Assembly (NCBI RefSeq): GCF_000955955.1
Contig: NZ_JYJG01000069.1
Location: 1 to 64,000, forward strand
Direction of reading: 5' to 3'
Length of the DNA: 64,000 bases
Origin: Lentzea aerocolonigenes
GTDB taxonomy: Bacteria > Actinomycetota > Actinomycetes > Mycobacteriales > Pseudonocardiaceae
The position numbers and the translations under genes were made by a program. Shown piece by piece: positions 42,043 to 50,721 of this stretch (the stretch's first letter is position 1; every line of letters starts with the position of its first letter). The notes beneath the pieces were generated by a model. The model did not search any database. It saw nothing but the letters and a program-made list of their open reading frames with translations, and had not been told where the DNA came from.

Positions 42043-43737
42043 GTGCGGAAGTTCGCCGCGTTGACGCTGGTCACAGCCATGGTCGCCCTCACGCCGGTGG
42101 CGAGAGCGGACGCCAGCGTGACCACTCTGCGCGGGATGTCGCTGGAACAGAAGGTCGGCCAGCTCTTCGTCACGTACGTCAACGGCCAGGCCGCCGACGT
42201 CCCGCACCCCAAGAACCAGACCGACTTCGGAGTGGCGACGGCCGCGGAGATGGTGCGCAAGTACCAGCCAGGCGGCGTCATCTACTTCAACAACTCGAGC
42301 CGCGACAACATCGACACCCCCAAGCAGATCGCGCAGCTCTCCAACGGCCTGCAGAAGGCCAGCCGCATCCCGTTGCTCATCTCGACCGACCAGGAGATGG
42401 GTCTCGTCACGCGCATCGGCCCGCCGGCCACCCAGCTGCCGGGCAACATGGCCCTCGGCGCGGGGAGAAGCACCGCGGACGCCGAGGAAGCCGCCAGGAT
42501 CACCGCCCAGGAGCTCCGCGCCATGGGCATCAACCAGAACTTCGCCCCGGACGCCGACGTCAACTCCAACCCGGCCAACCCGATCATCGGCGTGCGGAGC
42601 TTCAGCAGCGACCCGAAGCTCGCGGCCGACATGATGAAGGCCCAGGTCACCGGCTACGAGGGGCACCGCTGGTTCGACCAGGACTCGGTCACCTCCACGG
42701 CCAAGCACTTCCCCGGCCACGGCGACACGTCCGAGGACAGCCACACCAGCCTCCCGGTCTCGAACCGCACCCTCGACCAGTGGCGCCAGATCGACGCGCC
42801 GCCGTTCAAGGCGGCCATCGACGCCAGGATCGACTCGATCATGACCGCGCACATCCAGGTGCCGCAGATCGATCCGTCCGGCGAACCGGCCACGCTCTCC
42901 AAGAAGGTCATCACCGGCCTGCTGCGCGAGGAGCTGAAGTACGACGGCGTCGTCATCACCGACTCCCTCGAGATGGCCGGCGTCCGCAAGCTGCACCCGA
43001 ACGACGCGGAGATCCCGATCCTCGCCATCAAGGCGGGCGTCGACCAGCTGCTGATGCCGCCGAACCTCGGCCTCGCGATCGACAGCGTCGTCAAGGCCGT
43101 CCGCAGCGGCGAGATCCCGGAAAAGCGCATCGACGAGAGCGTGCTGCGCATTCTCAAGATGAAGCTCCTGCGCGGCGTCATGCTCAACACCGAGGTCGAC
43201 GTGAACAAGGTCGACCAGATCGTCGGCTCCAACACGAAGAACGCCCAGCGCATCGCCGACCGCACCATCACCGCGGTGCGCAACGACGCCCAGGCCATCC
43301 CGCTCAACGCCGCGGCTCCCCTGGTGATCGGCACCAGCGACGCCACCACGTCAGCGCTCGCGACCAGGATCAAGGGCTCGAAGGTCGTCACGGCGACCAG
43401 CCCCACCCCAGCCCAGATCCAGCAGGCACTCGCGGCGGCAGCCAACGCGGACAAGATCGTCGTGCTGACCAACAACCTCAGCACCAGGCCCGCCCAGCTC
43501 GACCTGCTCAACCAGCTGGTCGCCACCGGCAAGCCGGTCATCGCCGCCGCCACCGGCAACCCGTACGACGTGGCGTACAGCAACGCCAAGACGTGGCTCG
43601 CCACCTACTCCACCACGACCGTCTCCATGGAGGCACTGGCCAGGATCCTGCTCGGCGAGACCAAGCCGCAGGGCAAGCTCCCGGTCGACGTGCCAGGCCC
43701 GAACCCCTACCCGTTCGGACACGGAGTGACCTGGTGA
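42043..43737 (+). CDS. Secreted GH3 beta-N-acetylglucosaminidase (NagZ-like)
   Basis: A 564-residue exported enzyme with a signal peptide (cleavage about residue 22, ARADA). The GH3 catalytic domain shows KHFPGHGDTSEDSHTSLP, whose His/Asp supply the NagZ-type acid/base, and the nucleophile region VVITDSLEMAG. A second GH3-C-like domain (about 390-560) ends in PYPFGHGVTW. It would remove GlcNAc from muropeptides or peptidoglycan fragments outside the cell. The GTG start has GGGAGG upstream. Its stop overlaps the namZ-like gene as GTGA, tying both in one operon. Confidence 0.9.
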   Translation: MRKFAALTLVTAMVALTPVARADASVTTLRGMSLEQKVGQLFVTYVNGQAADVPHPKNQTDFGVATAAEMVRKYQPGGVIYFNNSSRDNIDTPKQIAQLSNGLQKASRIPLLISTDQEMGLVTRIGPPATQLPGNMALGAGRSTADAEEAARITAQELRAMGINQNFAPDADVNSNPANPIIGVRSFSSDPKLAADMMKAQVTGYEGHRWFDQDSVTSTAKHFPGHGDTSEDSHTSLPVSNRTLDQWRQIDAPPFKAAIDARIDSIMTAHIQVPQIDPSGEPATLSKKVITGLLREELKYDGVVITDSLEMAGVRKLHPNDAEIPILAIKAGVDQLLMPPNLGLAIDSVVKAVRSGEIPEKRIDESVLRILKMKLLRGVMLNTEVDVNKVDQIVGSNTKNAQRIADRTITAVRNDAQAIPLNAAAPLVIGTSDATTSALATRIKGSKVVTATSPTPAQIQQALAAAANADKIVVLTNNLSTRPAQLDLLNQLVATGKPVIAAATGNPYDVAYSNAKTWLATYSTTTVSMEALARILLGETKPQGKLPVDVPGPNPYPFGHGVTW

Positions 43738-44939
43738 GAAGGCGGAGCTTCCTCACGGCAAGCGCCCTGTCCGTCCCCCTCGTCAGCACTGCAACCGCCA
43801 ACGCGACACCGAGGCTCTCCACCGGCGCTGAGCAACTCGCGAACGACGGCTGGCGCAAGCTCAAGGGCCGCAAGGTCGGCGTGCTCACGAACCCGACTGG
43901 CATCCTCAGGGACCAGACCCACATCGTCGACTCTATGGTCGCCCACGACGCCAAACCGACAGCCGTCTTCGGACCAGAGCACGGCTTCCGCGGCACGGCA
44001 CAGGCCGGCGGTTCGGAGGGCGACTACGCCGACCCGCGCACCGGAATCCCGGTGTACGACACGTACCAAGCCTCCCCCGCGAAGATCCAGGCGATGTTCG
44101 CCAAGGCGGGCATCGACACGGTCGTGTTCGACATCGCGGACGTGGGCGCGCGCTTCTACACGTACATCTGGTCGCTGTACCAAGCGATGGAAGCGGCGCA
44201 GAACCTGGACTTCATCGTCCTCGACCGCCCGAACCCCACCGGCGGCAACGCGAACGGCCCGCAACTCGACCCTGCTTACGCCACGTTCGTCGGCCTGAAG
44301 CCGATCGTCCAGCAGCACGGCATGACCGTCGGCGAACTGGCCCGCTTCTTCAAGGGCGAGTTCGACCTCAAACCCGAGCTGGAAGTCGTCAACGTCAAGG
44401 GCTGGCGCAGGAACCAGCTCGACACCGGCCTCCCGTGGGTCCCGCCGAGCCCGAACATGCCCACCCAGGACACCGCGCTCGTCTACCCCGGCACGTGCCT
44501 GTTCGAAGGCACAACCCTCTCAGAGGGCCGTGGCACCACCCGCCCGTTCGAAACCGTTGGCGCACCAGGGATCGACTGGCGCTGGGCCGAACAACTCAAC
44601 GCGCTCGGCCTCAAGGGCGTGCGGTTCCGCGAGACCTACTTCGCGCCGACGTTCAACAAGTTCCAGGGCAAGACCTGCGGCGGTGTCACCTTGCACGTCA
44701 CCAACGCAGCCGAGTTCGACGCCATCAAAGCGGCCGTAGCCATGCTGATCACCGCGAAGTCGTTGTACCCCAGCGTGTTCGCGTGGCGGCCGGACAACTG
44801 GATCGACAAGCTCAGCGGCTCCGACAGGCTCCGCAAGATGATCGACGCCCAGGCCGGACTGGACGAGATCGTCGGCGCGTGGCACCAGGAGCTCCAGCAG
44901 TTCCGCCGCACCCGCCTGCCCTACCTGCGCTACCGGTGA
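43734..44939 (+). CDS. namZ: Exo-beta-N-acetylmuramidase NamZ (DUF1343, GH171), secreted
   Basis: A 401-residue protein with a Tat-like signal (RRRSFLTASAL). The DUF1343 domain carries KVGVLTNPTG, VFGPEHGFRG, DIADVGARFYTYIW, LDRPNP and EGTTLSEGRGTTRPFE, all family hallmarks. NamZ of Bacillus and Tannerella releases MurNAc from the non-reducing ends of glycan chains, the complement of NagZ. Coupled to the GH3 gene and followed 8 bases later by the AmiE-like gene, it supports a MurNAc-salvage operon. Confidence 0.88.
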   Translation: MRRRSFLTASALSVPLVSTATANATPRLSTGAEQLANDGWRKLKGRKVGVLTNPTGILRDQTHIVDSMVAHDAKPTAVFGPEHGFRGTAQAGGSEGDYADPRTGIPVYDTYQASPAKIQAMFAKAGIDTVVFDIADVGARFYTYIWSLYQAMEAAQNLDFIVLDRPNPTGGNANGPQLDPAYATFVGLKPIVQQHGMTVGELARFFKGEFDLKPELEVVNVKGWRRNQLDTGLPWVPPSPNMPTQDTALVYPGTCLFEGTTLSEGRGTTRPFETVGAPGIDWRWAEQLNALGLKGVRFRETYFAPTFNKFQGKTCGGVTLHVTNAAEFDAIKAAVAMLITAKSLYPSVFAWRPDNWIDKLSGSDRLRKMIDAQAGLDEIVGAWHQELQQFRRTRLPYLRYR

Positions 44940-44946
44940 GGACGCC

Positions 44947-46470
44947 ATGCTCATCCCTGCACTGGCCGTCGCGGTCGTGACGGCCGTGATCCCCGGCCAC
45001 TTCGACCAGCCCCAGGACGGTTTCGCGCACCCCTGGACAACCCTGCGCGAGTCCAACCCGTACTGGGCCAACCTGGCCCCGGAGCCGATCAACGCGGCCC
45101 TGCGCCAGCTCCGCGACTTCCAGAAACCCCAGGCCAACGGCAAACCGCTGTTCGCCGGCGCGGTCACGATGCTCGTGCACGACGGCAAGATCGTCACGCA
45201 CGACCGCACCGGCTACGCGGTCCTGTACGAGGACCAGCAAACCCAGCTGCCAGAAGAAGAACGCGTCCCGATGCAGAAGGACACGATCTTCGACCTCGCC
45301 TCGATCTCCAAGCTCTTCACGTCGATCGCGGTGATCCAGCAGGTGGAACAAGGCCGCGTCGAGATCGATGAACGCGTCGCCACCTACCTGCCCGAGTTCG
45401 GCGTCAACGGCAAGGAGAACATCACCGTCAAGCAGCTCCTCACCCACACGAGCGGCCTCGAACCGTTCATCCCGCTGTGGAAGCTGTACCCGGACATCCC
45501 GAGCCGCGTCAAAGCCGTGATGGACGTGAAGCCGAAGTCCACGCCCGGCACCACGTACGTCTACTCCGACCTGAACCTGATCACGCTCGGCGAGCTCGTC
45601 CACAAGGTGAGCGGGAAGCGTCTCGACGAAGCAGTGCGAGACGGCATCACCAAGCCGCTCAACATGAAGGACACCGGCTACAACCCGAAGGCCCGCAACC
45701 GCACGGCCGCAACGGAGTTCCAGACCGCACCACCACGCGGCATGGTCCGCGGCGAGGTGCACGACGAGAACTCGTGGTCCCTCGGCGGAGTCGCCGGCCA
45801 CGCGGGCGTCTTCGGCACCGCCAAGGACCTCGCGATCCTCGGCCAGACCATCCTCAACGGCGGCACGTACAACGGCCGCAGGATCCTCAGCGAGCACTCC
45901 GTCGAGCTGATGCTGACGAACTTCAACCAGCAGTTCCCGGACAACGACCACGGCCTCGGCTTCGAGCTCAACCAGCGCTGGTACATGGGCGGGCTGAGCA
46001 GTCCGGGCACCGCGGGCCACACCGGCTACACCGGCACGTCGTTCGTGATCGACAAGGCCTCCCGGTCGATCGCGATCCTGCTGACCAACCGCGTGCACCC
46101 GTCCCGCGACTGGGGCAGCATCAACCCGGCTCGCCGCGCTGTCGCCGACGGCCTGGCCAACGCCCTCGCAGTCCAGTCGCGCGGAAAGCAATGGCGCGCA
46201 ACGACGAACGGCGGCACTCTCACCGCGGAACGCCCGGTCGAGATCTTCGTGGACGTCGACAAGGGCGACAAGCTGACCGTCCAGCACTGGAACGGCACGG
46301 CCTGGCAGGACGCGACGACCATCACGACGACCGAACGCCGTTGGGTGCCAACGGAACCCGTCAAGTCCAGGTTCGTCTACACCAAGGCAGGCCAGTACAA
46401 CGGCCGTGGCGTCTACGTCCACGCCCGTGGCGAAGTCACCGCGGAAGGCTGGTCAGCAGCACGCCGCTAG
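44947..46470 (+). CDS. Secreted serine hydrolase of the class C beta-lactamase fold (AmiE-like)
   Basis: A 507-residue protein with an N-terminal hydrophobic signal. The class C serine-hydrolase motifs are present: SISK (nucleophile Ser, lysine base, near residue 117), YSDLN (near residue 203) and a late HTGYTGTS block that replaces the KTG box. A C-terminal strand-rich domain (about 415-507) is extra. In Bacillus the nagZ-amiE-namZ trio removes peptide (AmiE), GlcNAc and MurNAc from peptidoglycan. The same trio here argues for an N-acetylmuramoyl-L-alanine amidase or related role, though an esterase or PBP-type enzyme is possible. Confidence 0.8.
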   Translation: MLIPALAVAVVTAVIPGHFDQPQDGFAHPWTTLRESNPYWANLAPEPINAALRQLRDFQKPQANGKPLFAGAVTMLVHDGKIVTHDRTGYAVLYEDQQTQLPEEERVPMQKDTIFDLASISKLFTSIAVIQQVEQGRVEIDERVATYLPEFGVNGKENITVKQLLTHTSGLEPFIPLWKLYPDIPSRVKAVMDVKPKSTPGTTYVYSDLNLITLGELVHKVSGKRLDEAVRDGITKPLNMKDTGYNPKARNRTAATEFQTAPPRGMVRGEVHDENSWSLGGVAGHAGVFGTAKDLAILGQTILNGGTYNGRRILSEHSVELMLTNFNQQFPDNDHGLGFELNQRWYMGGLSSPGTAGHTGYTGTSFVIDKASRSIAILLTNRVHPSRDWGSINPARRAVADGLANALAVQSRGKQWRATTNGGTLTAERPVEIFVDVDKGDKLTVQHWNGTAWQDATTITTTERRWVPTEPVKSRFVYTKAGQYNGRGVYVHARGEVTAEGWSAARR

Positions 46471-47790
46471 CACCTCGGTGAACAGAGGGAGAGCCCGCGG
46501 AAACGCGGGCTGTCCAAAACTGATCACGATCCCCGTGCGGTCGTCGTCGCTCTGCTCGTGCCGGAACCACGAGAGAGGGCTGACCTCGATCCCACGCTCA
46601 CGTGCCATCTGCACGATGGCCTCGTCGTGTGGGGTTTCCAGCACCGCGTGCATCCCTGCCGCGATGCCGGACACCTTCACGTACGGCGACACGGCCTCAA
46701 CGAGCCGGTCACGCCGCCGCTGGTACTCCAATCGCATCCGCCGCACGTGGCTGTCGTACGCCCCGCACTCCAGGAAGTCGGCCAACGTCAGCTGATCCAA
46801 CATCGAGATGTACTGCTCGCGGTCCGTCTTCAACGCCAGAATCGGGTCCACGAACCGGTCCGGCAACACCATCCAGGCGATCCGCAACGCCGGTGACAAC
46901 GCCTTGCTCGACGTGCCCAGATAGACGACGTGCTCGGGATCCAGCCCCTGCACCGCCCCGACCGGCTGCCGGTCGTAGCGGAACTCGCCGTCGTAGTCGT
47001 CCTCCAGCACAACGCCACCAACGCGCCGTGCCCACTCCACCGCCGACGCGCGCCGTCGTGGGTGCAGAGGGCCGCCCAACGGGAACTGGTGCGCGGGCGT
47101 CAAAACAACCGCACGCCGGTCATCAGGCAGCTGCTCGGTGTTCGCGCCGTGCTCGTCCACCAACAACGGTTCCGTCGCTGTCCACAACGACTGGTGGAAC
47201 TGCAGCCCGTACTCCTCGACGACGACCGGTGGCTTCAAAAGCCGGTTGAACATCCGGATGCCATCGGCGAACCCCGAGCACACCACGATCCGCTCGGGAT
47301 CGGCCCGCACACCCCGTGCCCGTGCCAGGTACTCGGCCAGCGCGGTCCGCAGCTCGATCCGCCCCTGCGGGTCGCCAGGCCCGAACGCCTCCGCGGGCGC
47401 CGCCGTCAACGCCCGGCGCGTCGACCGGATCCACTCGGTGCGCGGGAACTCGGTGACGTCCGGCGCGCTCTCGGAGAGGTCGAACTGCACAGCCGGGCCG
47501 ATGACCCGCCGCGTCTTCGGTGGCGGCGGCTCAACCCGTTGCGCCACAACGGTCCCCGAACCCTGCCGCGCGGTCAGCCAGCCCTCTGCCACGAGCTCCG
47601 CGTACGCCTCGGCCACGGTGTTCCGCGCGATCCCCAGGTCAGCGGCCAACGACCGCGAGGCGGGCAGGCGGGTCCCGGGAGGCAGGCGAGCCGAGCGGAC
47701 GGCTTCCCGCAGCGACGCCGTCAACCTGTGCCGCAGACCACCCGGACCGGACAAGTCCAGGTGGAAGTCAAGATTGGCCCACGATTCCAC
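46453..47790 (-). CDS. MocR-family regulator (GntR HTH fused to aminotransferase fold)
   Basis: A 445-residue protein. Residues 1-85 form a GntR winged helix (LPASRSLAADLGIARNTVAEAYAEL). The rest is a fold-type I aminotransferase-like domain with a PLP-lysine region (LGTSSKALSPALRIAW) and DDYDGEFRYDRQPVGA. MocR proteins sense PLP or an amino compound. It is divergent from the AhpD-like gene with 49 bases between starts, so it probably controls that gene. The GTG at 47790 is chosen because upstream starts would lie inside the shared promoter. Its 3' end overlaps the AmiE-like gene by 18 bases. Confidence 0.87.
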   Translation of the reverse strand: MESWANLDFHLDLSGPGGLRHRLTASLREAVRSARLPPGTRLPASRSLAADLGIARNTVAEAYAELVAEGWLTARQGSGTVVAQRVEPPPPKTRRVIGPAVQFDLSESAPDVTEFPRTEWIRSTRRALTAAPAEAFGPGDPQGRIELRTALAEYLARARGVRADPERIVVCSGFADGIRMFNRLLKPPVVVEEYGLQFHQSLWTATEPLLVDEHGANTEQLPDDRRAVVLTPAHQFPLGGPLHPRRRASAVEWARRVGGVVLEDDYDGEFRYDRQPVGAVQGLDPEHVVYLGTSSKALSPALRIAWMVLPDRFVDPILALKTDREQYISMLDQLTLADFLECGAYDSHVRRMRLEYQRRRDRLVEAVSPYVKVSGIAAGMHAVLETPHDEAIVQMARERGIEVSPLSWFRHEQSDDDRTGIVISFGQPAFPRALPLFTEVLAACC

Positions 47791-47839
47791 TACTGGATTG
47801 CACCATGCCGAGGGCCAATGTGCGGCATAGGTTTGATGC

Positions 47840-48286
47840 ATGACGAACCGCATCAACCTCGCCAAGAAGGCCCCGAAGGTCTACCGCGCCATGATCGCTC
47901 TGGACGCCGCCGCCGGCGAGGGCATCGACGAGAACCTCGCCGAGCTGGTCCGGATTCGGGCGTCGCAGCTCAACCACTGCGCCTATTGCATCAACATGCA
48001 CACCGCCGACGCCCGCAAGAAGGGCGAGACGGAGGCCCGCATCTACCTGCTCAGCGCGTGGCAGGAGGCAGGCGACATCTACACCGAGAAGGAGCAGGCC
48101 GCGCTACTGCTGACCGAGGCCATCACGGTGATGAGCAGCCACGAGTACGTGAGTGACGAGGTCTACGCGCAGGCCGCGAAGCACTTCGAAGAGGAGGAGC
48201 TCGCACAGCTCATCGCGCTCATCTTCACCATCAACTCGTGGAACCGGATCGCGGTGTCCACTCGGATGGCTCCCGACGTTCACTGA
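47840..48286 (+). CDS. AhpD-like carboxymuconolactone decarboxylase family protein
   Basis: A 148-residue all-helical protein with the redox pair HCAYCINMH (Cys50-x2-Cys53 and the following His), the AhpD active-site pattern. It would act as a peroxidase or disulfide reductase in the cytoplasm. It stands alone between the divergent MocR gene and murR, and is probably the main target of that regulator. Confidence 0.85.
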   Translation: MTNRINLAKKAPKVYRAMIALDAAAGEGIDENLAELVRIRASQLNHCAYCINMHTADARKKGETEARIYLLSAWQEAGDIYTEKEQAALLLTEAITVMSSHEYVSDEVYAQAAKHFEEEELAQLIALIFTINSWNRIAVSTRMAPDVH

Positions 48287-48322
48287 GCTCGCGCCGAGAG
48301 AGTGACTTTCGGGCACAGTCCG

Positions 48323-48351
48323 TTGACCCTCGCAGTGGCGGTTAGTAAGTT
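48323..48351 (+). promoter_or_regulatory. Promoter of murR-murQ (leaderless)
   Basis: TTGACC (48323-48328) and TAAGTT (48346-48351) are exactly 17 bases apart. Transcription would begin about seven bases later, on the GTG of murR at 48358, so the message is probably leaderless. Confidence 0.65.
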
Positions 48352-48357
48352 TCCCAC

Positions 48358-49278
48358 GTGTCCACTGAGAGCAGTGCCGAATCCAGTCCGCTGGTGAAGA
48401 TCCGGTCGTTGCTGCCGGGCCTCGCGCGCGCCGAGCAGCGCGTCGCGAAGGTGGTGCTGGAGAACCCGGGGACGGTCGCGCACCGCAGCATCACCGAGGT
48501 CGCCGAGCAGGCGGGCACGAGTGAGACGACGGTGACGCGGTTCTGCAAGGCCATCGGCGTCGGCGGGTACCCGGAGCTGCGCATCGCGCTCGCCGCCGAC
48601 ACCGCTCGCAGCCAGGCCAGGGCCAACCACGACATGGGCGGCGACATCGGCCCGGGAGACGACCTCAAGCAGGTCGTCGGCAAGGTCGCGTTCGCCGACG
48701 CCCGCGCCGTCGAGGAGACTGCGGAGCAGCTCGACATCGAGTCGCTCGACAAGGTCGTCCAGGCGGTCGCGGGCGCCCGTCGCGTCGACGTCTACGGCTT
48801 CGGTGCCAGCGCTTTCGTGGCGTTCGACCTGCAGCAGAAGCTGCACCGCATCGGCCTGACCTGCTTCGCGTGGAACGACACGCACATCGCGCTGACCTCC
48901 GCCGCCGTGCTGACCGGCGCGGACGTGGCCGTCGGCATCTCGCACACCGGCTCGACCGCGGAGACCGTCGAGGCGCTGCGGGTGGCCAAGGAGGCCGGCG
49001 CCACCACGGTCGCGCTGACGAACTTCCCGCGCTCCCCGATCACCGAGGTCGCCGACCTCGTGCTGACCACGGCCGCGCGCGAGACCACGTTCCGCTCCGG
49101 CGCGATGGCCAGCCGCATCGCGCAGCTGACCGTGATCGACTGCCTGTTCATCGGCGTCGCCCAGCACCACGTCGACTCGGCGAAGACGGCGCTGGAGGCG
49201 ACCTACGAAGCGGTGTCCGGCCACCGGCTCGGCGCGAGACCAGACGGCCGCCGACGGCCACGGGAGACGACTAAATGA
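48358..49278 (+). CDS. murR: MurR/RpiR-family transcriptional regulator
   Basis: A 306-residue regulator with an N-terminal RpiR helix-turn-helix (SITEVAEQAGTSETTVTRFCKAIG, about residues 44-68) and a C-terminal SIS sugar-phosphate-binding domain (DVYGFGASAFVAFDLQQKL; GISHTGSTAETVEAL). Coupled to murQ by ATGA. In other bacteria MurR is lifted from DNA by MurNAc-6-phosphate, the MurQ substrate, and the pairing here supports the same. An Arg-rich tail is specific to this protein. Confidence 0.87.
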   Translation: MSTESSAESSPLVKIRSLLPGLARAEQRVAKVVLENPGTVAHRSITEVAEQAGTSETTVTRFCKAIGVGGYPELRIALAADTARSQARANHDMGGDIGPGDDLKQVVGKVAFADARAVEETAEQLDIESLDKVVQAVAGARRVDVYGFGASAFVAFDLQQKLHRIGLTCFAWNDTHIALTSAAVLTGADVAVGISHTGSTAETVEALRVAKEAGATTVALTNFPRSPITEVADLVLTTAARETTFRSGAMASRIAQLTVIDCLFIGVAQHHVDSAKTALEATYEAVSGHRLGARPDGRRRPRETTK

Positions 49279-50186
49279 TCTCCCCCCGGAACGGTGTGGT
49301 GGTGCGCGTGGAATCTCCGACGGAGCAACGGAACCCTCGCACGACCGACATCGACCGGGTCCCCACGATCGACGTGCTGCGGATGATCAACGACGAGGAC
49401 CGCACGGTCCCGTCCGCGGTCGCCGCGGCACTGCCGGAACTGGCTCGCGCGGTCGACCTCGGCGTCACCGCGATCATGTCCGGCGGCCGCGTGCACTACG
49501 TCGGCGCGGGCACGTCCGGGCGACTGGCAACGCTGGACGCCGCCGAACTGGTGCCCACGTTCAACGTCCCGGCCGACTGGTTCGTCGCCCACCACGCGGG
49601 CGGCTCCGAGGCCCTCGTCCGCGCGGTCGAGGAGGTCGAGGACAGCTCCGGCGCAGCCCAGATCCGCCGCGACGCCACACCGAAAGACCTGGTCGTGGGC
49701 GTGACGGCGTCCGGGCGCACGCCGTTCGTGATCGGTGCGCTGGAAGAGGCGCAAGCGCTTGGCGCCCACACCGTGCTGGTGTCGAACAACGCGTCGGTGC
49801 CGATCACGCCGGACGTGCTCGTCGCGTTGGACACCGGCCCGGAAGCCATCGCCGGATCGACGCGGATGAAGGCGGGGTCGGCCCAGAAGCTGGTCCTGAC
49901 CTCGTTCTCCACCGCGGTGATGATCAAGCTCGGCCGCACCTACTCGAACCTGATGGTCAGCATGCGGGCGACGAACGCGAAGCTGCGCGGCCGCACGATC
50001 CGGATCCTGCACGAGGCCACCGGGCTGCCTGAGAACGACTGCGCGCAGGCGTTGGCGGACGCGGCAGGCGACCTCAAGGTGGCGCTGGTGCACCTGCTGT
50101 CGGGCGAACCGACCGAACGTGCGGCCGCCGCCCTCGAGGACACGAAGGGGCACGTCCGCAACGCGCTGGACCGGCTAGCCGGGTAG
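49275..50186 (+). CDS. murQ: N-acetylmuramic acid 6-phosphate etherase MurQ
   Basis: A 303-residue SIS-domain lyase that splits the lactyl ether of MurNAc-6-phosphate, giving GlcNAc-6-phosphate and D-lactate. It shows VGAGTSGRLATLDAAELVPTF (catalytic Glu within), GVTASGRTPFVIGAL, and EAIAGSTRMKAGSAQK. The ATG overlaps the murR stop. The kinase or PTS that makes MurNAc-6-phosphate is not in the window. Its 3' end overlaps the convergent Lrp gene by 12 bases. Confidence 0.93.
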   Translation: MISPRNGVVVRVESPTEQRNPRTTDIDRVPTIDVLRMINDEDRTVPSAVAAALPELARAVDLGVTAIMSGGRVHYVGAGTSGRLATLDAAELVPTFNVPADWFVAHHAGGSEALVRAVEEVEDSSGAAQIRRDATPKDLVVGVTASGRTPFVIGALEEAQALGAHTVLVSNNASVPITPDVLVALDTGPEAIAGSTRMKAGSAQKLVLTSFSTAVMIKLGRTYSNLMVSMRATNAKLRGRTIRILHEATGLPENDCAQALADAAGDLKVALVHLLSGEPTERAAAALEDTKGHVRNALDRLAG

Positions 50187-50615
50187 GACGGGACGCCACG
50201 GGATCGGCGTCGACAGCACCATCGCGCTCGACGTCTCCCCGTGCGCGGCCAGCCGGACGAGCAGCCGTTCCAACTCGATGATCGACGTCGTGACCACCTT
50301 CACCACCGAGCAGATCTCTCCGGTCAGCCGCACCACTTCGACCACCTCGGGAACGTCGTCGAGCAGCTCCGGGTGGACCGTGATGCACCGCGGGCCGTAG
50401 CACTTCATGCGCACCAACGCGACGACCGGACGTCCGACGACGGTGGGGTCGACCACGGCGCGATAGCCGGTGATCGCGCCCATGTTCTCGAGCCGGCGGA
50501 CCCGTTGGGCGACCGTCGGCGGGGAGACGTGCACGCGTCGTGCGAGTTCGTTGTACGACAGGCGCGCATCCTCTTGGAGGGCCTCCAACAGGGCCTTGTC
50601 GACCTCGTCCAACAT
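50175..50615 (-). CDS. Lrp/AsnC-family regulator of the kynurenine operon
   Basis: A 146-residue protein with an N-terminal helix-turn-helix (DARLSYNELARRVHVSPPTVAQRVRRLE, about residues 15-43) and a C-terminal RAM effector domain (VVEVVRLTGEICSVVKV). Divergent from kynA with 106 bases between starts, so it most likely answers to tryptophan or kynurenine and controls kynA-kynU, as KynR does in proteobacteria (inference). The ATG at 50615 gives the conserved MLDEVDKALLEAL opening. Confidence 0.85.
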   Translation of the reverse strand: MLDEVDKALLEALQEDARLSYNELARRVHVSPPTVAQRVRRLENMGAITGYRAVVDPTVVGRPVVALVRMKCYGPRCITVHPELLDDVPEVVEVVRLTGEICSVVKVVTTSIIELERLLVRLAAHGETSSAMVLSTPIPWRPVLPG

Positions 50616-50619
50616 GAAC

Positions 50620-50646
50620 GCAAAGCTACTCGCCGATCTGCTTTGC
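50620..50646. promoter_or_regulatory. Inverted repeat in the kyn divergent promoter
   Basis: GCAAAGC and GCTTTGC are perfect 7-base arms 13 bases apart, next to the Lrp-gene start. This is a likely binding site for the Lrp regulator. Confidence 0.5.
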
Positions 50647-50721
50647 AATCAGAAGAAGTTCGAGCCGAACGCCTTTCGTCGTCCATTCAGGTGACGAGGT
50701 CCAGGCAGGAGGATTGAAGGC

